A stretch of 64,000 nucleotides of DNA from Myrmaecium sp. VS I D KN 1 (taxonomy: Eukaryota; Ascomycota; Dothideomycetes; Valsariales; Valsariaceae). A program made the position numbers and the translations under genes. Under the pieces are notes generated by a model. The model searched no databases. It had not been told where the DNA came from and saw nothing but the letters and a program-made list of their open reading frames with translations. The DNA lies in the NCBI GenBank assembly GCA_019775845.1, contig JADQAV010000026.1, positions 62,001 through 126,000 on the forward strand, written 5' to 3'. Positions 32,251 through 43,826 of this stretch are shown piece by piece. The stretch's first letter is position 1; the number at the start of each line of letters is the position of its first letter.

Positions 32251-34749
32251 ATGGTATGCCGGAAGGACCATCTGGAGTCCCAAACATCACTCCTCCTTCT
32301 CCCCAGCCCCTCCATGGGATGCATGAGGCTAATCATGACACCTGTGGTACTTGCAGGCTGAGCGCAATGCTGCTCCCCCCTCTGATTCCTGTCACACATC
32401 CTCATCAGATTCCCTTCGCGAATTAACACTTGCGGACGATCCGAACAGGAGCCGGGTGTATCAAACTGCAGGCGTCCAGGCTCGTCGACGAACATCGAAA
32501 AACAAAGCGCGCGCGAATCAAGTCGTACAACTAACCCCTTCGCCCCAGGACGAAGGTCATAAAGAGCAGCCTCGTCACGTTCGACCGCGCACTTCCGCCC
32601 CACAGAGTGCTTCTGAGTCCGTGGGCACGCGCGGGTTCTCACCTCGATTAGACCGGATAAACGAAGGAAGTGAGTGCGACCAGGAGAAACGCAACAGAAA
32701 GTCCGAATCATCTCTGAAAGAGCGGGGTGAACGGACCCGACGCGTACGCTCCGGTGTTGGAAGCGCTGTGCCATCGCGCAAAACTGCTCGACTTAGGCAG
32801 AGTTCGCTGCAACAGCACAACGCCTCGACCCTCTTCAATCTCGTCAATCCGTCTTCAATCTCCGTACTCTCTATCCTCACCAGCAATTCCAACAGCTCCA
32901 GCGGGAGTGGCTCCACACTTACCCAAAAGTCATACAACCGGGCTCTTGAATCCCGGAGGAAAGCAACCAGTGAATTGAAGAAAGATTCCCCTTCTGAGAA
33001 TCGCAAGCCGAAAAGAAAAGCAGCCATGGAACCCGTGATCGATCCGAACAGCGTGTTTCAGTATCTTGTCGAGTCTCCGACAACCCTGCAGCCCTCTTAC
33101 TACGCTCGCAGGTCCTCTGCAACCTCCACCACGAGCGTTGATTCGGAAGCCGCTCCACCGCCGCTGACCATTCCAGTTCGAAACCAGCCGAGAGGGAAGC
33201 CGGCGCCCCGGAAGGACTCGATGCTCGATGATTGTGATATCCTGCAAGAGAGGTTCAGCTCTGACTCCGGCATTACGCTGCACAGCAGTCCCGAGCCGAA
33301 TGGACCCGCGATGTCTGCTACATCTGGATCTCCATTACCAGCCGGACTTGCCGCTAGAACGGATGGACATGACGACGGCCACCAGAGCAGCGATGAGGAA
33401 GATGACGACTCCGAAAGTGAGAGTGAACAAGGAGAGAATGAGGGCAGTGGCCGAGCGAATAGTCCTATTTCCTATGCGATCGAGAAGCTGCGCCTGAATC
33501 AAAGCTATAGCAAGCCGTCAGTCGCCGAAGTCAAGAATGATGAGTGGTACCGACGGATGCAGGAGCAAGAGACTGAGGCTCGCCAACACGTGCTCGAAAG
33601 CCCGCAGCCCAAGCGGGATTTCCGATTTCTCGGTTCGCCCTCTCCAAATCCTGCTCCTGGGATGCCACTCTTTGACCGTCAAGCACCCTTTCCGTATCCG
33701 CAGACCTACCCTCCAGCTCTGGCGGTTCCTCAGCCACCGACAGCACCGCCTAGCGTTCCGATGCCTCCTGCACCGCCGTACTCCCAGGCGCAGCCGCCTT
33801 ACTTTTCACAACCGCTGTCACAACAAGTGAACACCGATGCCAGCCAGAAGACGATTACCGGCTATGAGCTCGTTGCGAACAAGCTCAGTGACCGTGCAGA
33901 TGGTGACTCAGAAGGCGAGGCGCATATTAAACCAGTTTACCGAAAGTTCGAGCACCTCAATCACCGGATATTGCTTCACTTGCAGGACGAGATCTCTGAA
34001 CTGGAAGAAGAGCTCCGACAGCTTGATGAAAGTGTTGCGCAGCTTTCGCGCGTGGGTGCCGATCAGCAGATTTTACCAGCTTCGCGACGTGCCGAGCGTC
34101 GCTATGGTAGTGAGATCCATCTCCGAAGGACGGATCTTCTTGGAAGAATCTTCATCAAACTCAACCAATACAGTAGGAGACCTGATATTCTAGCATCCGT
34201 GATGTTATGCTGACAATACTGCCCAGATCAAGCGTTGACCTCATACAAGAATATGACGAGAAGCGTGGGCGAGGCTAGGCCAGCCGACGTGCGAGTCTAC
34301 AGAGACTGGCTGGAGAAGCAAGCGCCAGTCGACAAGGCCGAGCGACAGTTCTTGGACCATCAAGGTGACTTGATGTCGCTGGAGTATAGCAGCCAAGACA
34401 GCCAGAAGCACAAGGCACCTGCACCACCATTGCTGCCAGGGCTTGGCCAGATGCATGTCCAGCATATTGCCGTCGGCTTGCCAATTGTGCTTTTGCTGCC
34501 CCTCATCGGATATTCGATGATACCTGGTCTATTGGGAAGGCTCTTTGTCCTTGCGATTATTGGCAGCGCGGAGGCAGCCATCATCATGCTTACAGAGGTC
34601 GCTTCTTTCATTTCCAGTGAAGAATGGACGACCTGTGGTTCTGTGTAAGTATCTCACTTCAGCATTCCAGCCTCATCGGTTCAAGGCTAATGTGACTGGC
34701 TTGCAGGTACTTCGCAGTTTTAGCCGTCCTCGCCGTCATTATGCGTTGA
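32251..34749 (+). CDS. DUF6594 membrane protein, large and Ser/Pro-rich
   Basis: The C-terminal domain matches the fungal DUF6594 family, of unknown function: a coiled-coil region (RILLHLQDEISELEEELRQLDESVAQL), DLLGRIFIKLNQY, then three hydrophobic segments (IAVGLPIVLLLPLIGYSMI, LFVLAIIGSAEAAIIMLTEVA and the terminal FAVLAVLAVIM). The N-terminal ~500 residues are disordered, with Ser-, Pro- and acidic stretches and basic patches. Model: ATG-only exon 32251-32253, then 32357-34172, 34227-34644 and 34707-34749, 759 residues. The acceptor at 32356 has a good branch site (GCTAATC, ~25 nt upstream), and ATG next to a GTATGC donor is the only start I could join in phase. If this is wrong, the first in-frame ATG is at 33027. 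The C-terminal exons are secure; the 5' end is not. Confidence 0.7.
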
Positions 34750-37700
34750 GATCTCCGTTCGAGATTTGGCGCATGACACGCTTGTTTCTTTCATCTGGCT
34801 GGCTGCACACCATGGGATCCGATTCCAATGCATCCGAGGCCGCGCAAAATTTCTCTTTTTGAAAATAGGGTGGCATTTATGGCGTTAATTGGCTTTCACT
34901 AACCTTGTCCTGGAGGGGCGCTCTTCTTTGTTCGCCGATCTTGGTCTTTTTGTCCCTTCCTTCTGGGTATTGTCAAGGCTGGTTCTTGGGTGTATTTGCT
35001 TTTCTAAGCCTCCCGCGGAGGATCTATGACGGGATGATGAGATGACTTGACATACGATGATACCTTTTCAGCGAGCATCATTTCCTCGAAATTCAATATT
35101 GAGACGCGGAGCATATCCGTCTGCAGCAGATTTCGTCTCATCGCTCGTCGATGGCATGATTAGGAGAGCGATGTTAAGTCCGTGCATGCTATAATTAAAC
35201 CGGGCAGCGGTTGCATCGTCAACCCTCGGCCAAATCAGATGTGAAATGTGGTAACCCTTCCGGGACCCTGCCGTGCGTAACCAGCACCAAGCAGGATGGC
35301 GTCTCTTGGGACCGTTCTCCACCACGCACCATCTGGGGAACCGCGGAAGCAAGCGGCGAGCAGTTCAGCAGGCTAGCACGCTTTCTTTTAGCTGCACGGG
35401 TACCTCAGCAGCAGGGCAGCGGACAGGCCGGCCGGTGCGCTTAACCGCTCGAGCAACAGCATCCTTCGAGCTTATCTGCACGGCCAGGGTATGGTGGCCG
35501 TGCCTCTTTCGCTTCGCATGGAGGTCTCGGGAGCACTGAGGAGGGAAGGCACCTAGCTCCGGTTAGATAGATTAAGATGATCCGTCCGTTCATGCTCTCG
35601 TGTGAGTGTTCTGACGACACTGGCTTCGGTCCGCCGCGAGTACCGCCGCACCATGACAGGATCGTTGCACGGCAGCTGGATCGGTGCCTGTCATGATGGG
35701 CGATGGCGCTCGTACACGGTGGAAGGTGGAGAGCAGGTCAAGCGGAGGGAGGGACGAGAGGACTGACGTTGGCAGCCGTCAGGAACGTCAATACCGTACA
35801 TAGCAATCTTCTGCACGCTTGTCCCTGGCTAGGAAGGCTCCGGTAAGCAGTTGTGAAGTAGGAGTATGTATAGTATGTACCTATGTAAGGTGGGTATATA
35901 TGTGCAAGGTACGAGAAGAAGTGAGACCTGCCACGGACTAGTAGGATGTAGTCCATAACTTCCGCCGAGGTCCTCCCTGCCAGCCGAGGGATATGATGAG
36001 GAAGTAGGGTTGATACGAACTGAAGTCATGTCCCCGTAAAGATGGGTCAAAAGTATCAGGTACTACCTACTTACATACAGTAGTACCTGCCTTTAAGGTA
36101 CAATATGTACAATACAGTGAGGTACTACCTGCCCAGACCTTGCCTTCTACTCGCTTATCCACCCACTCACCCACCCGCCCGCACCGTTCGCTATCCGCAT
36201 GCGCACACCCGACGACCCTCGAGGTGTAGCTGGGGATTTCTGGGCATGCAGGTCGGACGGGCACGGCGTGGACCGAACGAGGAAGAGATGAGGGTCCGCG
36301 AGGGTCTGCGAGGGACCGCGAGCGTCGGCGTCAGCGTCAGCGTCAGCGCCAGCCGAACAAAAAGGGCGCGAGCATCGAGCTGCGAGCTGCGAGGGTCAGC
36401 GGTTTGCGTGCTAGCCGACCCCGTTAATTGCGGTCTCCTGGCAGCCCATTCGCCCATTCGCCGCTCCCGGCCGCTCCTAGACAGGCACCCCGATGGTGAG
36501 ACTCCGAGCGCACAGGGGGCCGCAGCGACGGGCAGGGGGTCTCCCTCCCCCTTGGCCACCCCTTGGCCCCCCTCTCTCCCGGTGCGACAATCCACGACGA
36601 CCCTCGTAGATACTGTTGGCAGAAGGAGTCGGGGTCGGAGTGGTGGAGTACTACCAAATAGTAGTGGCAACTCTGGTGATTTACCCGCACCTATGTAGTA
36701 CTCTTAGATACATCCCGAATGTCCTCATCTACAGTACAGGAACGGCGGGCTGCCAGGCGGGCTTTAGGTAGGTTCACAGTTGTCATCAACGGGAATGGAA
36801 TGGATTGAACTGAACGGAAGCGACTCGCCTTCTCTTGCCCGGCAGTTGCTCGACGCCCACGAACCTTTTCCTGGCCATGGCAAAGCCGGTCTTTACCCCT
36901 GACCCAACTTTCCGTCGCGATCTGCAAGCACATAACGCGCGGGAGACTAAAACACCTGCTTGCCCGCCGCACAACCAGTTGAGCCAGTCTGAAACGCCCT
37001 CCTAACCCCCCCAAGCCCACCCCAAACCCAAACCCTTCCCCGGCCTCGTTAAGGTACCGACCGACCTACCTGCCAAACCTACCACCTCCCACCTCCCACC
37101 TACCAACTCCCACACACCACAGCTCACCATTCTCCGTCGCTCCTTACTTCCGCCCCGACCTGCCCACCCTCCTCTCCTCTCCTCTCCCGTTTTCTCGAGT
37201 CCCTCCGTACACCCAACCCCGAATCGCCCTCTTCTGATATGACCAGCTGCGTCTGAAAGAAAGCCCCTCCGCCCGCTCTTGGACAACAGCGCCGTAGTCG
37301 CGACCGCCCATATTCGACGGAGCACGCCAGTCGTTTCGACACAGGCGCGAGAATCCTTGCTTCCAGCCTGCTCTCTGCCTTTCAATCGCTTCGACTCCAG
37401 ACGTGGACATCGCTTTATCCGTCTGTATCGTCTAATCGCCTCGCTGGTCGGGACACCCACTCTCGTACAATCGGCAAATCAGCTCGCATCGCCGGAAGCA
37501 TACAATTAGACCCCGCAGTCCGTTCATTCCGCACGTCCTTCCCAGATACCCCCCAACGGTGACTCGCCCGTCCAAACTGGCAAGGGGAGATTAGCTACTG
37601 TTGCACCGGATTTATTTGCGCTCAATACCCCTACTCGGTTCCTTTGTCTCTGAGGGAGAGACGATCGCCAGTCGGTGGACGCTGTGAGACGACCTCCGAC

Positions 37701-37752
37701 TTACCTCCACCTCCATCGCTAGCCAGGCATACCGCCCCAGCCCCGTAAAGGC
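34750..37752. other. 3 kb intergenic region upstream of RasGAP gene
   Basis: No gene was recognised in 3 kb. The first half is unremarkable. From about 36960 to 37230 the plus strand is very C-rich, like a long fungal leader, and continues as leader-like sequence to the ATG at 37753. Short hexanucleotide repeats lie near 36325. Several short ATG frames in the last 700 bp could be upstream ORFs. The long regulatory region suits a signalling gene. Confidence 0.5.
36294..36353. repeat. GCGTCA / GAGGGTC short tandem repeats
   Basis: Two imperfect short repeats stand side by side: units like GAGGGTCCGC (about 36286-36320) and then GCGTCA hexamers (about 36321-36350). They lie in the gap upstream of the RasGAP gene. 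No protein uses them. They are probably replication-slippage products. Confidence 0.55.
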
Positions 37753-40270
37753 ATGGCGGTCTCCATGCTTCACGCGCCCTCGCGAGCTTCCACATCATCA
37801 TCTTCCTCGTTTATACCCGTTTCCAGACAAAACACCATGTCGTCGCATGATGGGCGCTCGATGCGCCAATCGAAGCGCTATTCGGTCACCGCACTCTACT
37901 TGTCCATGTCTGCGAAAGACAAGGAATTGGAGATTGAGGATGATCTAGCTCGAGGTGAGCCTCGTCGAATCCTTATCCATCGTTCACGTTCGAGAGACTG
38001 ACCCCCTGAACAGCCCAGAAAGTGCTTCGCGAACTGAAGGCGAAGATCTCGTCACAATCCAAGAAGAATTTCGTCCTGGAAAAGGACGTAAGGTACCTCG
38101 ACTCTCGCATCGCACTCCTGATCCAAAACCGAATGGCCTTGGAGGAACAAAACGAAATGGCCGACAAGCTCGAAGAAGCAGCTGAGCTTCAGCAGGGATA
38201 CTTCCCCAACGACGAGAAGACTCAGAAATACGGAAACCTTTTGTTCCTACTGCAATCGGAGCCGCGCCATATTGCGCATCTCTGCCGTCTCGTCAACATG
38301 GCCGAGATGGACCAGCTCCTTCACACCGTCATGTTCACGATCTACGGGAACCAATACGACAGCCGCGAAGAACATCTGCTGTTGACTATGTTCCAGGTAC
38401 GAATCCAGAGGGACTTTCTAATCACCACGCTGACAATCTGTAGTCTGTTCTCACCTATCAATTCGAGCATACTCCCGACTATTCGTCGTTACTTCGCCAA
38501 AACTCCCCTGTTTCGCGGATGATGACGACCTACACTCGGCGAGGAGATGGTCAGGCGTATCTGAAGGTAGTTCTTGCTGACCGGATCAACTCAGTCATCG
38601 AATTAAAGGACCTTGATCTTGAGATAAATCCTCTCAAGGTGTACGAGAAGATGATTCGGGAGATTGAGGAAAGGGACGGTTCGCTCCCACCCCACCTGCA
38701 GAAAGGTGTCACTGGAGAGGAGGCCGCCGCCAACGAGGAGGTCCAGAAGCTGATCGCACCTCGCGTCAACATGCTTATCGAGATTGCCAACTCCTTCCTC
38801 GACACGATCATCTCTGGGCTTGAAGAAACACCGTACGGAATCCGTTGGATCTGTAAGCAGATCCGCAGCTTATCCAAGCGGAAATACCCCGATGCCACAG
38901 ACCAGACCACTTGTACTCTGATTGGAGGGTTTTTCTTCCTTCGTTTCCTCATGCCCGCTGTGGTTACGCCACAGGCGTACATGCTGGTCGACGCTAAACC
39001 CTCGGAGAACCCAAGTACTACGCTCAAGTACATTGCAAAAATGCTCCAAAACTTGGCCAACAAACCATCGTATGCCAAGGAGCCATACATGTCCAAAACT
39101 CAGCCCTTCCTTGCTCAAAACAAGGACCGTATCAACAAGTTCTTCCTTGACCTGTGTGAGGTTCAAGACTTTTACGAAAGTCTAGAGATGGACAACTATG
39201 TTGCTTTGTCTAAACGGGATCTTGTCTTGGCTATCTCTCTCAACGAAGTCTACGACACTCACGCGCTTCTGGAAAAGCATGCCGCAGAGTTAGCCAAGGA
39301 TGAGGGGTCTCATCTGGGACAGCTTTTGGCTGAACTTGGACCGGCGCCGGCGAGACTTCCTCGCAAGGAGAACAGGGCCGTGAACGTCCCGCTTTATAGT
39401 AAGTGGGAAACACCGCTGGATGACCTGACAGCGGCTCTCGACATCACGCAAGATGAGGTCTACTTCATGGAAGCGAAGTCCACATTTGTGTTGATCCTGC
39501 GTTCGTTGCCGCCAAACACATCGGTCACGCGCCGGCCACTTCGTCTTGACAGAATTGCCGAGGCAGCCGCGACCACCAAGAATGACTCAATCATGGTCAA
39601 GAAGGGTATTAGGTGCATAGAGCTCCTCAGCCAGCTGCAAGAGAATGGTGTGATCAACAAAGAAGATGGCTTTGCGACCCTTCGTGACGAGGTTGAGCAA
39701 GAGCTTGTTCATCTTGGATCCATCAAGGAGAAAGTGCTTGAAGAGACCAAGAAGCTCGAGGAAGTCTACCGTACCATCAGAGACCATAACCAATACCTCA
39801 ACAGTCAGCTCGAAACATACAAGTCCTACTTGCACAACGTCCGCAGCCAGTCTGAGGGCAAGCAACGTCAAGGCAAACAGACGAAGCCGGTGGTGCTCGG
39901 CCCTTACAAGTTCACCCACCAACAGCTTGAGAAGGAGGGCGTGATCCAGAAGAGCAACGTGCCGGAGAACCGGCGAGCGAACATCTACTTCAACTTCACC
40001 AGCCCTCTTCCGGGCACGTTCGTCATCTCGCTCCATTACAAAGGTGAGCTTCCCGCAGACTTCTGTTCACCCCCCGCTTCACGTGGGTCTGACGACGACG
40101 AATCAGGACGCAACCGGGGTCTGTTGGAGCTTGACCTGAAGCTCGACGACTTGCTCGAGATGCAGAAGGACAACCAGGAGGACCTGGATCTCGAATACGT
40201 CCAGTTCAACGTCTCGAAAGTCCTCACGCTGCTCAATAAGCGGTTTGCACGCAAGAAGGGATGGTCATAG
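37753..40270 (+). CDS. Ras GTPase-activating protein, Gap1/Smo1 type
   Basis: The protein speeds GTP hydrolysis by Ras. Orthologues are fission yeast Gap1 and the rice-blast SMO1 protein, which affects spore shape and appressoria. Exons 37753-37954, 38014-38396, 38444-40043 and 40107-40270 give 782 residues. After a Ser-rich start there is a coiled-coil (~65-125, QKVLRELKAKISSQSKKNFVLEKD). The RasGAP domain covers ~190-430, with NSPVSRMMTTYTRRGDGQ where the arginine-finger loop is expected and FFFLRFLMPAVVTPQAY, the FLR block. A RasGAP C-terminal domain follows (~560-780), with a coiled-coil and HYKGRNRGLLELDLKLDDLLEMQ. There is no CH domain or IQ motif, so it is not a full IQGAP. The last intron (63 nt) is open in frame, see findings. 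Confidence 0.92.
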
Positions 40271-41642
40271 AGATCCGTTCTTTCTTTCCTCTCGCCGACT
40301 TTTCCTTGCCGGCATTCTTGATACGGATGTTCTTCACCACACATCATCGTTTAAAAGCAGTTGTACAGCACCGCAGTAAAAACGTCCACAAGCCGAAGCA
40401 ACAGAAGAGCCACGCTCAAGCGTGGATAGACGGCCGTCGTCGACTCCTCGCGTCTCCAAGCGTCGAGGTCCTTGTTTTTCTTCTCGTTTCCTCTCTCCCC
40501 TTGTCGTTTCACCGTTTGGGATACCCCGTCGTTGTTGTTTTCCGTCGTTTTCCCCTGATTCCTCGCTCGTCTTCTCTTTTCATGCCTGCTACGAATGTTC
40601 TTTTTACCACCCAACACCTGTGTTTTCCCCCTCTCCGCCTTCGTTGATCCTACTCTTTATCTGCGTTATCCTTCTCGTTTCGTTTCGTCGTTGGATGGGA
40701 GAAGAAGCTATCTTAAAGATTGTATGACGTTTTTTGTGTGGGATGCGAGGGGTCACATCATGTCATGATGGGATCGGCCGGATTACGTTGTTTTGTTTTT
40801 GCTCGTCGTTCATCGATGTGCGCGTGTGTGTATGGGTTTGCGGAAACGGCCTCACTCGACGTTTATCCCCCTGTCGGTTTCATTGTTTTGCCCGCTTTGT
40901 TTTACGCCTGCTGATTCATCGTTATCCCCTGCGCTGCGTTGTTTGCGATGAAATTTCCCTCCATTATTTATTTTCTCCATCTATTTATCGATCTATCATG
41001 TTATGTATTCATCCGTCATCGTCATTATTATTTACCATCGATTATGTACGTAAGGTACCATCATGCTTTTGCTTTTTCGTTCCTGCGAGCTCTTTTTATT
41101 CTTTATTTTTATTTCTTGACCTATATTGGTACCTTTATCGACCGTCTCTTACTACTTACCTACTTAATCATGTACTATGTAATCCTTTATGATATACCCT
41201 CTCTCTCTATATTTCTCTTATATATCGGAGTTCCTAAGTGGATTTTCTTCCGTACTCTCGCCCTCGACATGGCAACCTAATCTCCCATCCACGTCCTACA
41301 TCCACATCCGCCCCGTCAAAGACCGGGACACGAAAAGATGAGCATATTTTTCTACGGCGAAATGAAGACTTATATTTCTTGTCTCTGGTCATGTTTCCTC
41401 CCTACGGTAGGAAGAAGAAAGGTACAGTGAGATGTAATGATGCAGAGGCGATGCAGCTCGCTTGCTTGCCTGCGCATCCTCTCTTCGCGTTTATCCGAGC
41501 CTGATCGATCTATCTATCGTACACATCCATCGCACAAAGGTGAAAAGCTAAGGGGTATCTCAAGCCATTCCATACCCCACCATAACCCAACCCCAAGAAC
41601 AGAGAAAAGAAAGAAAACAACACAGGAGGACAACCCATGCTC
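40271..41642. other. T-rich intergenic region between convergent RasGAP and BRCT genes
   Basis: This holds the facing 3' ends of two genes. The plus strand is markedly T-rich from about 40470 to 41250, unlike the rest of the window. Open frames there translate to Phe/Leu/Ser-rich nonsense. It could be a long RasGAP 3' UTR. No gene was recognised. Confidence 0.5.
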
Positions 41643-42800
41643 CTACGCCCTCCGAACAAACCCCTCCATCCGCCCCGCCCCCCGCTGCCGCGGGCCCGCC
41701 AGGTGCACAGGCGCGAAATCGCGCTCAGGCAGACGGCGCCCCGCCGCCACGGACCGCACCGCCCACTCCGCGCTCACGAACCGCGGCATCGCCCGGCCGG
41801 CGCGCTGGATCTCGCGCTGCAGCTTGTTGGCCGCGAGACCGCCGCCGACACCCCGGGGGGTACCTCCGCCTATGCCTCCGCCTACGCCTCCGCCTCCGCC
41901 TGCAGCTCCGGCTGCGGGCCGACCGACGATGACGTGGGTGACGGTGGAGCGGAGCGGGGCGAGGCTGAGGGCGCCGCCGTGTCGGATGAGGAGCTGTTTG
42001 AGTCGGTGGTCGGAGATGTAGGGGTGGGTGGAGCCGGAGAGGTGGAAGGTGAGGTGGGCGAAGATCTGTGGTGGCGGCGGTGGGGACGGTTGGTCGGTGG
42101 ATGGATCTGGGAGCGACGCTGAAGGGGGAGGGGGTTGGGCGGAGGGAGGAGCGCTGTTTTCTGCGTCGGCGTTTGTGTCGGATGGGGGGTTGGTGTGATC
42201 CTCCTTCTTCTCGTCCTTCTTCGGTTCGCGGGGTAGAGATGAAGCTTCAGCAACACCATCACCACCGCCTTCCACCGCCCTCTCCCCGCCTGGCTTCCCC
42301 CTCCCCTTCCCCTTCCCCCCCGCCATCCCACCCCACACCTCCACCAAACTCCTCTGCCCAGGTCCCCTCAAGCCCGACGCACCGCGCACCCATCCTCCAT
42401 GCGGGAGCCGGCCATCCCTACCGAACGCCTCCGAGCCAGCGCCCACGGCGTCCGCGACGCGCGGACCCCCGCCGGCTCCGCCGCCGAATCGCGCCGCCAG
42501 CTTCGCCGTCCGCGATGCCCGCCAGGCCGTGCTGCCGGCCAGCGCGTTGCCGTCTGCCCGCTGGTGCCCTGTCGCGGCGCTGTTCCAGGGGTCGAAGGGC
42601 CGGTGGCGGGGGTGTGCGATGCCGGAGGCGGTTGTTGTGAGGGGTGGGTGGGCGATTCGGGTGTGATCATGGTTATTGTTGTTGTGTTTCTGGTTGGCGG
42701 CAGCGGTGGACTTATTTGTGGTGGTGGTCTTGTTGTTATTAGCCGTGATGTCGTGCCTGCTGCTGCTGCTTCCGCTTCCGCTTCTAGTGGAGGCGGACAT
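41643..42800 (-). CDS. BRCT-domain protein with long disordered region
   Basis: The single-exon protein has 385 residues. The C-terminal ~135 residues form one BRCT domain: IFAHLTFHLSGSTHPYISDHRLKQLLIRHGG, then STVTHVIVGR, and FVSAEWAVRSVAAGRRLPE with the conserved Trp. A Gly-rich loop interrupts it. An N-terminal conserved stretch (~75-160) starts RPFDPWNSAATGHQRAD and includes WRASRTAKLAARFGGGAGGG and RVADAVGAGSE. The middle is Pro/Ser/Lys-rich. BRCT domains bind phosphopeptides in DNA-damage signalling, so a nuclear role is likely but not shown. I chose the ATG at 42800 (MSASTRSG); the frame stays open upstream without a better start. It is not Rev1, since no polymerase domain follows. The GC-rich DNA gives many overlapping shadow frames. 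Confidence 0.75.
   Translation of the reverse strand: MSASTRSGSGSSSSRHDITANNNKTTTTNKSTAAANQKHNNNNHDHTRIAHPPLTTTASGIAHPRHRPFDPWNSAATGHQRADGNALAGSTAWRASRTAKLAARFGGGAGGGPRVADAVGAGSEAFGRDGRLPHGGWVRGASGLRGPGQRSLVEVWGGMAGGKGKGRGKPGGERAVEGGGDGVAEASSLPREPKKDEKKEDHTNPPSDTNADAENSAPPSAQPPPPSASLPDPSTDQPSPPPPPQIFAHLTFHLSGSTHPYISDHRLKQLLIRHGGALSLAPLRSTVTHVIVGRPAAGAAGGGGGVGGGIGGGTPRGVGGGLAANKLQREIQRAGRAMPRFVSAEWAVRSVAAGRRLPERDFAPVHLAGPRQRGAGRMEGFVRRA
41856..41918. repeat. CCTCCGCCTA-like repeats coding Gly-rich loop
   Basis: Tandem CCTCCGCCT-type units on the plus strand encode the Gly-rich loop (GGGGGVGGGIGGG) within the BRCT domain on the minus strand. The repeat length may vary between strains without disturbing the fold. 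Confidence 0.6.
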
Positions 42801-43826
42801 GTTCGCTCCCTGTGATCCTGAATATTTTGTTTTCCCCTTTGTTCTCGACTGCTGAGCTCTTCTGTGTAGGATGGTCGAGTTCGTCCGCAAAGGGGCAACA
42901 GTAAATAATTTATACCCTCCCCCCAGATCCTCAAGCCTTTCCAACAAAGTGGAGAGAGATGAAGGTGAAGAGACAGATGTAACTAGTAGATAGAAAGAAC
43001 GAGGTAAGTTACCACTCCCTTGTAACTAACCCCTTAGAGAGATGTGAAAGCTAGTGAAGAAAGAAGTACTAAGCACAGAAAAATCGCCACCTTATAGCTT
43101 CAGAACTCATGTTACAAAACAACCACGCACCGAAAAATTTGAAAACGTCTAGGAAAAAGAAAAAAACCGAGAAAGAGGAGAGTGTTTAGAAGTGAAACGC
43201 GGAGATTGAGATCAGGTAAAGAGCATGGTGAACCCAGAGTAGTGAATACGGGTCTAGAAGGTAAAGGGAATGAACAGGTGGGGCAAGTCCCCCCCACCAT
43301 CACTACCCCGCCTTTCCTCTTCCGGCCTGGGGCAGTAACGGCAGGGCTGTACCGTCTGGTAACTTCAGAACGACATTATATTATATATAACACTAGGCTG
43401 AGAAGAGTATTTAGTGTATACGAAGTAGACCAGTCACAGATGTGCATGTTAACTCACACACACACACACATATATATATAAGAAAGCCAATTTGACACTA
43501 AATTCATCCAGATAACCCTTTCACAGCACGAGGGCGGGCTAAACTTCACAATCAAACAAAGGGAAATGAAGGATAGTTGGTGGAATAGATGTAGGTATGA
43601 AAGGAAGAAGGAAGAGAAAAAGAAGAGACAAGAGGAGGTATCGTGTCACTCCGATATACATATCCATGACTATCCATCCATGGAACCCCAGTTTAGATAT
43701 ACTGTCGCTACGTGCGTGCATGCAGTAAGAGAAAAGGGAAAAGAAAAAGATGCCTCTTCCACAGAGTAACGTGAAGCTTACCAAAGGCCCCCCTCAACCA
43801 ATCCATCAAGAACCCTTAGAAAATCC
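42801..43826. other. BRCT gene 5' region and SCOT 3' flank
   Basis: About 1 kb with no recognisable gene. Both neighbours are on the minus strand, so the part near 42801 is the BRCT promoter and the part near 43826 the SCOT 3' flank. It contains a CA/TA microsatellite at 43453-43481 and AT-rich sequence around it. Confidence 0.5.
43453..43481. repeat. (CA)n(TA)n microsatellite
   Basis: An uninterrupted CA run of about eight units passes into about five TA units. It is a simple sequence repeat in intergenic DNA and a candidate strain marker. Confidence 0.9.

Noticed and set aside
37753-40270. IQGAP scaffold protein
   Set aside because: It has the RasGAP and RasGAP C-terminal domains but no calponin-homology domain or IQ motifs; it fits the shorter Gap1/Smo1 type.
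41643-42800. Rev1 DNA polymerase
   Set aside because: The BRCT domain is at the C-terminus and no Y-family polymerase domain is present.
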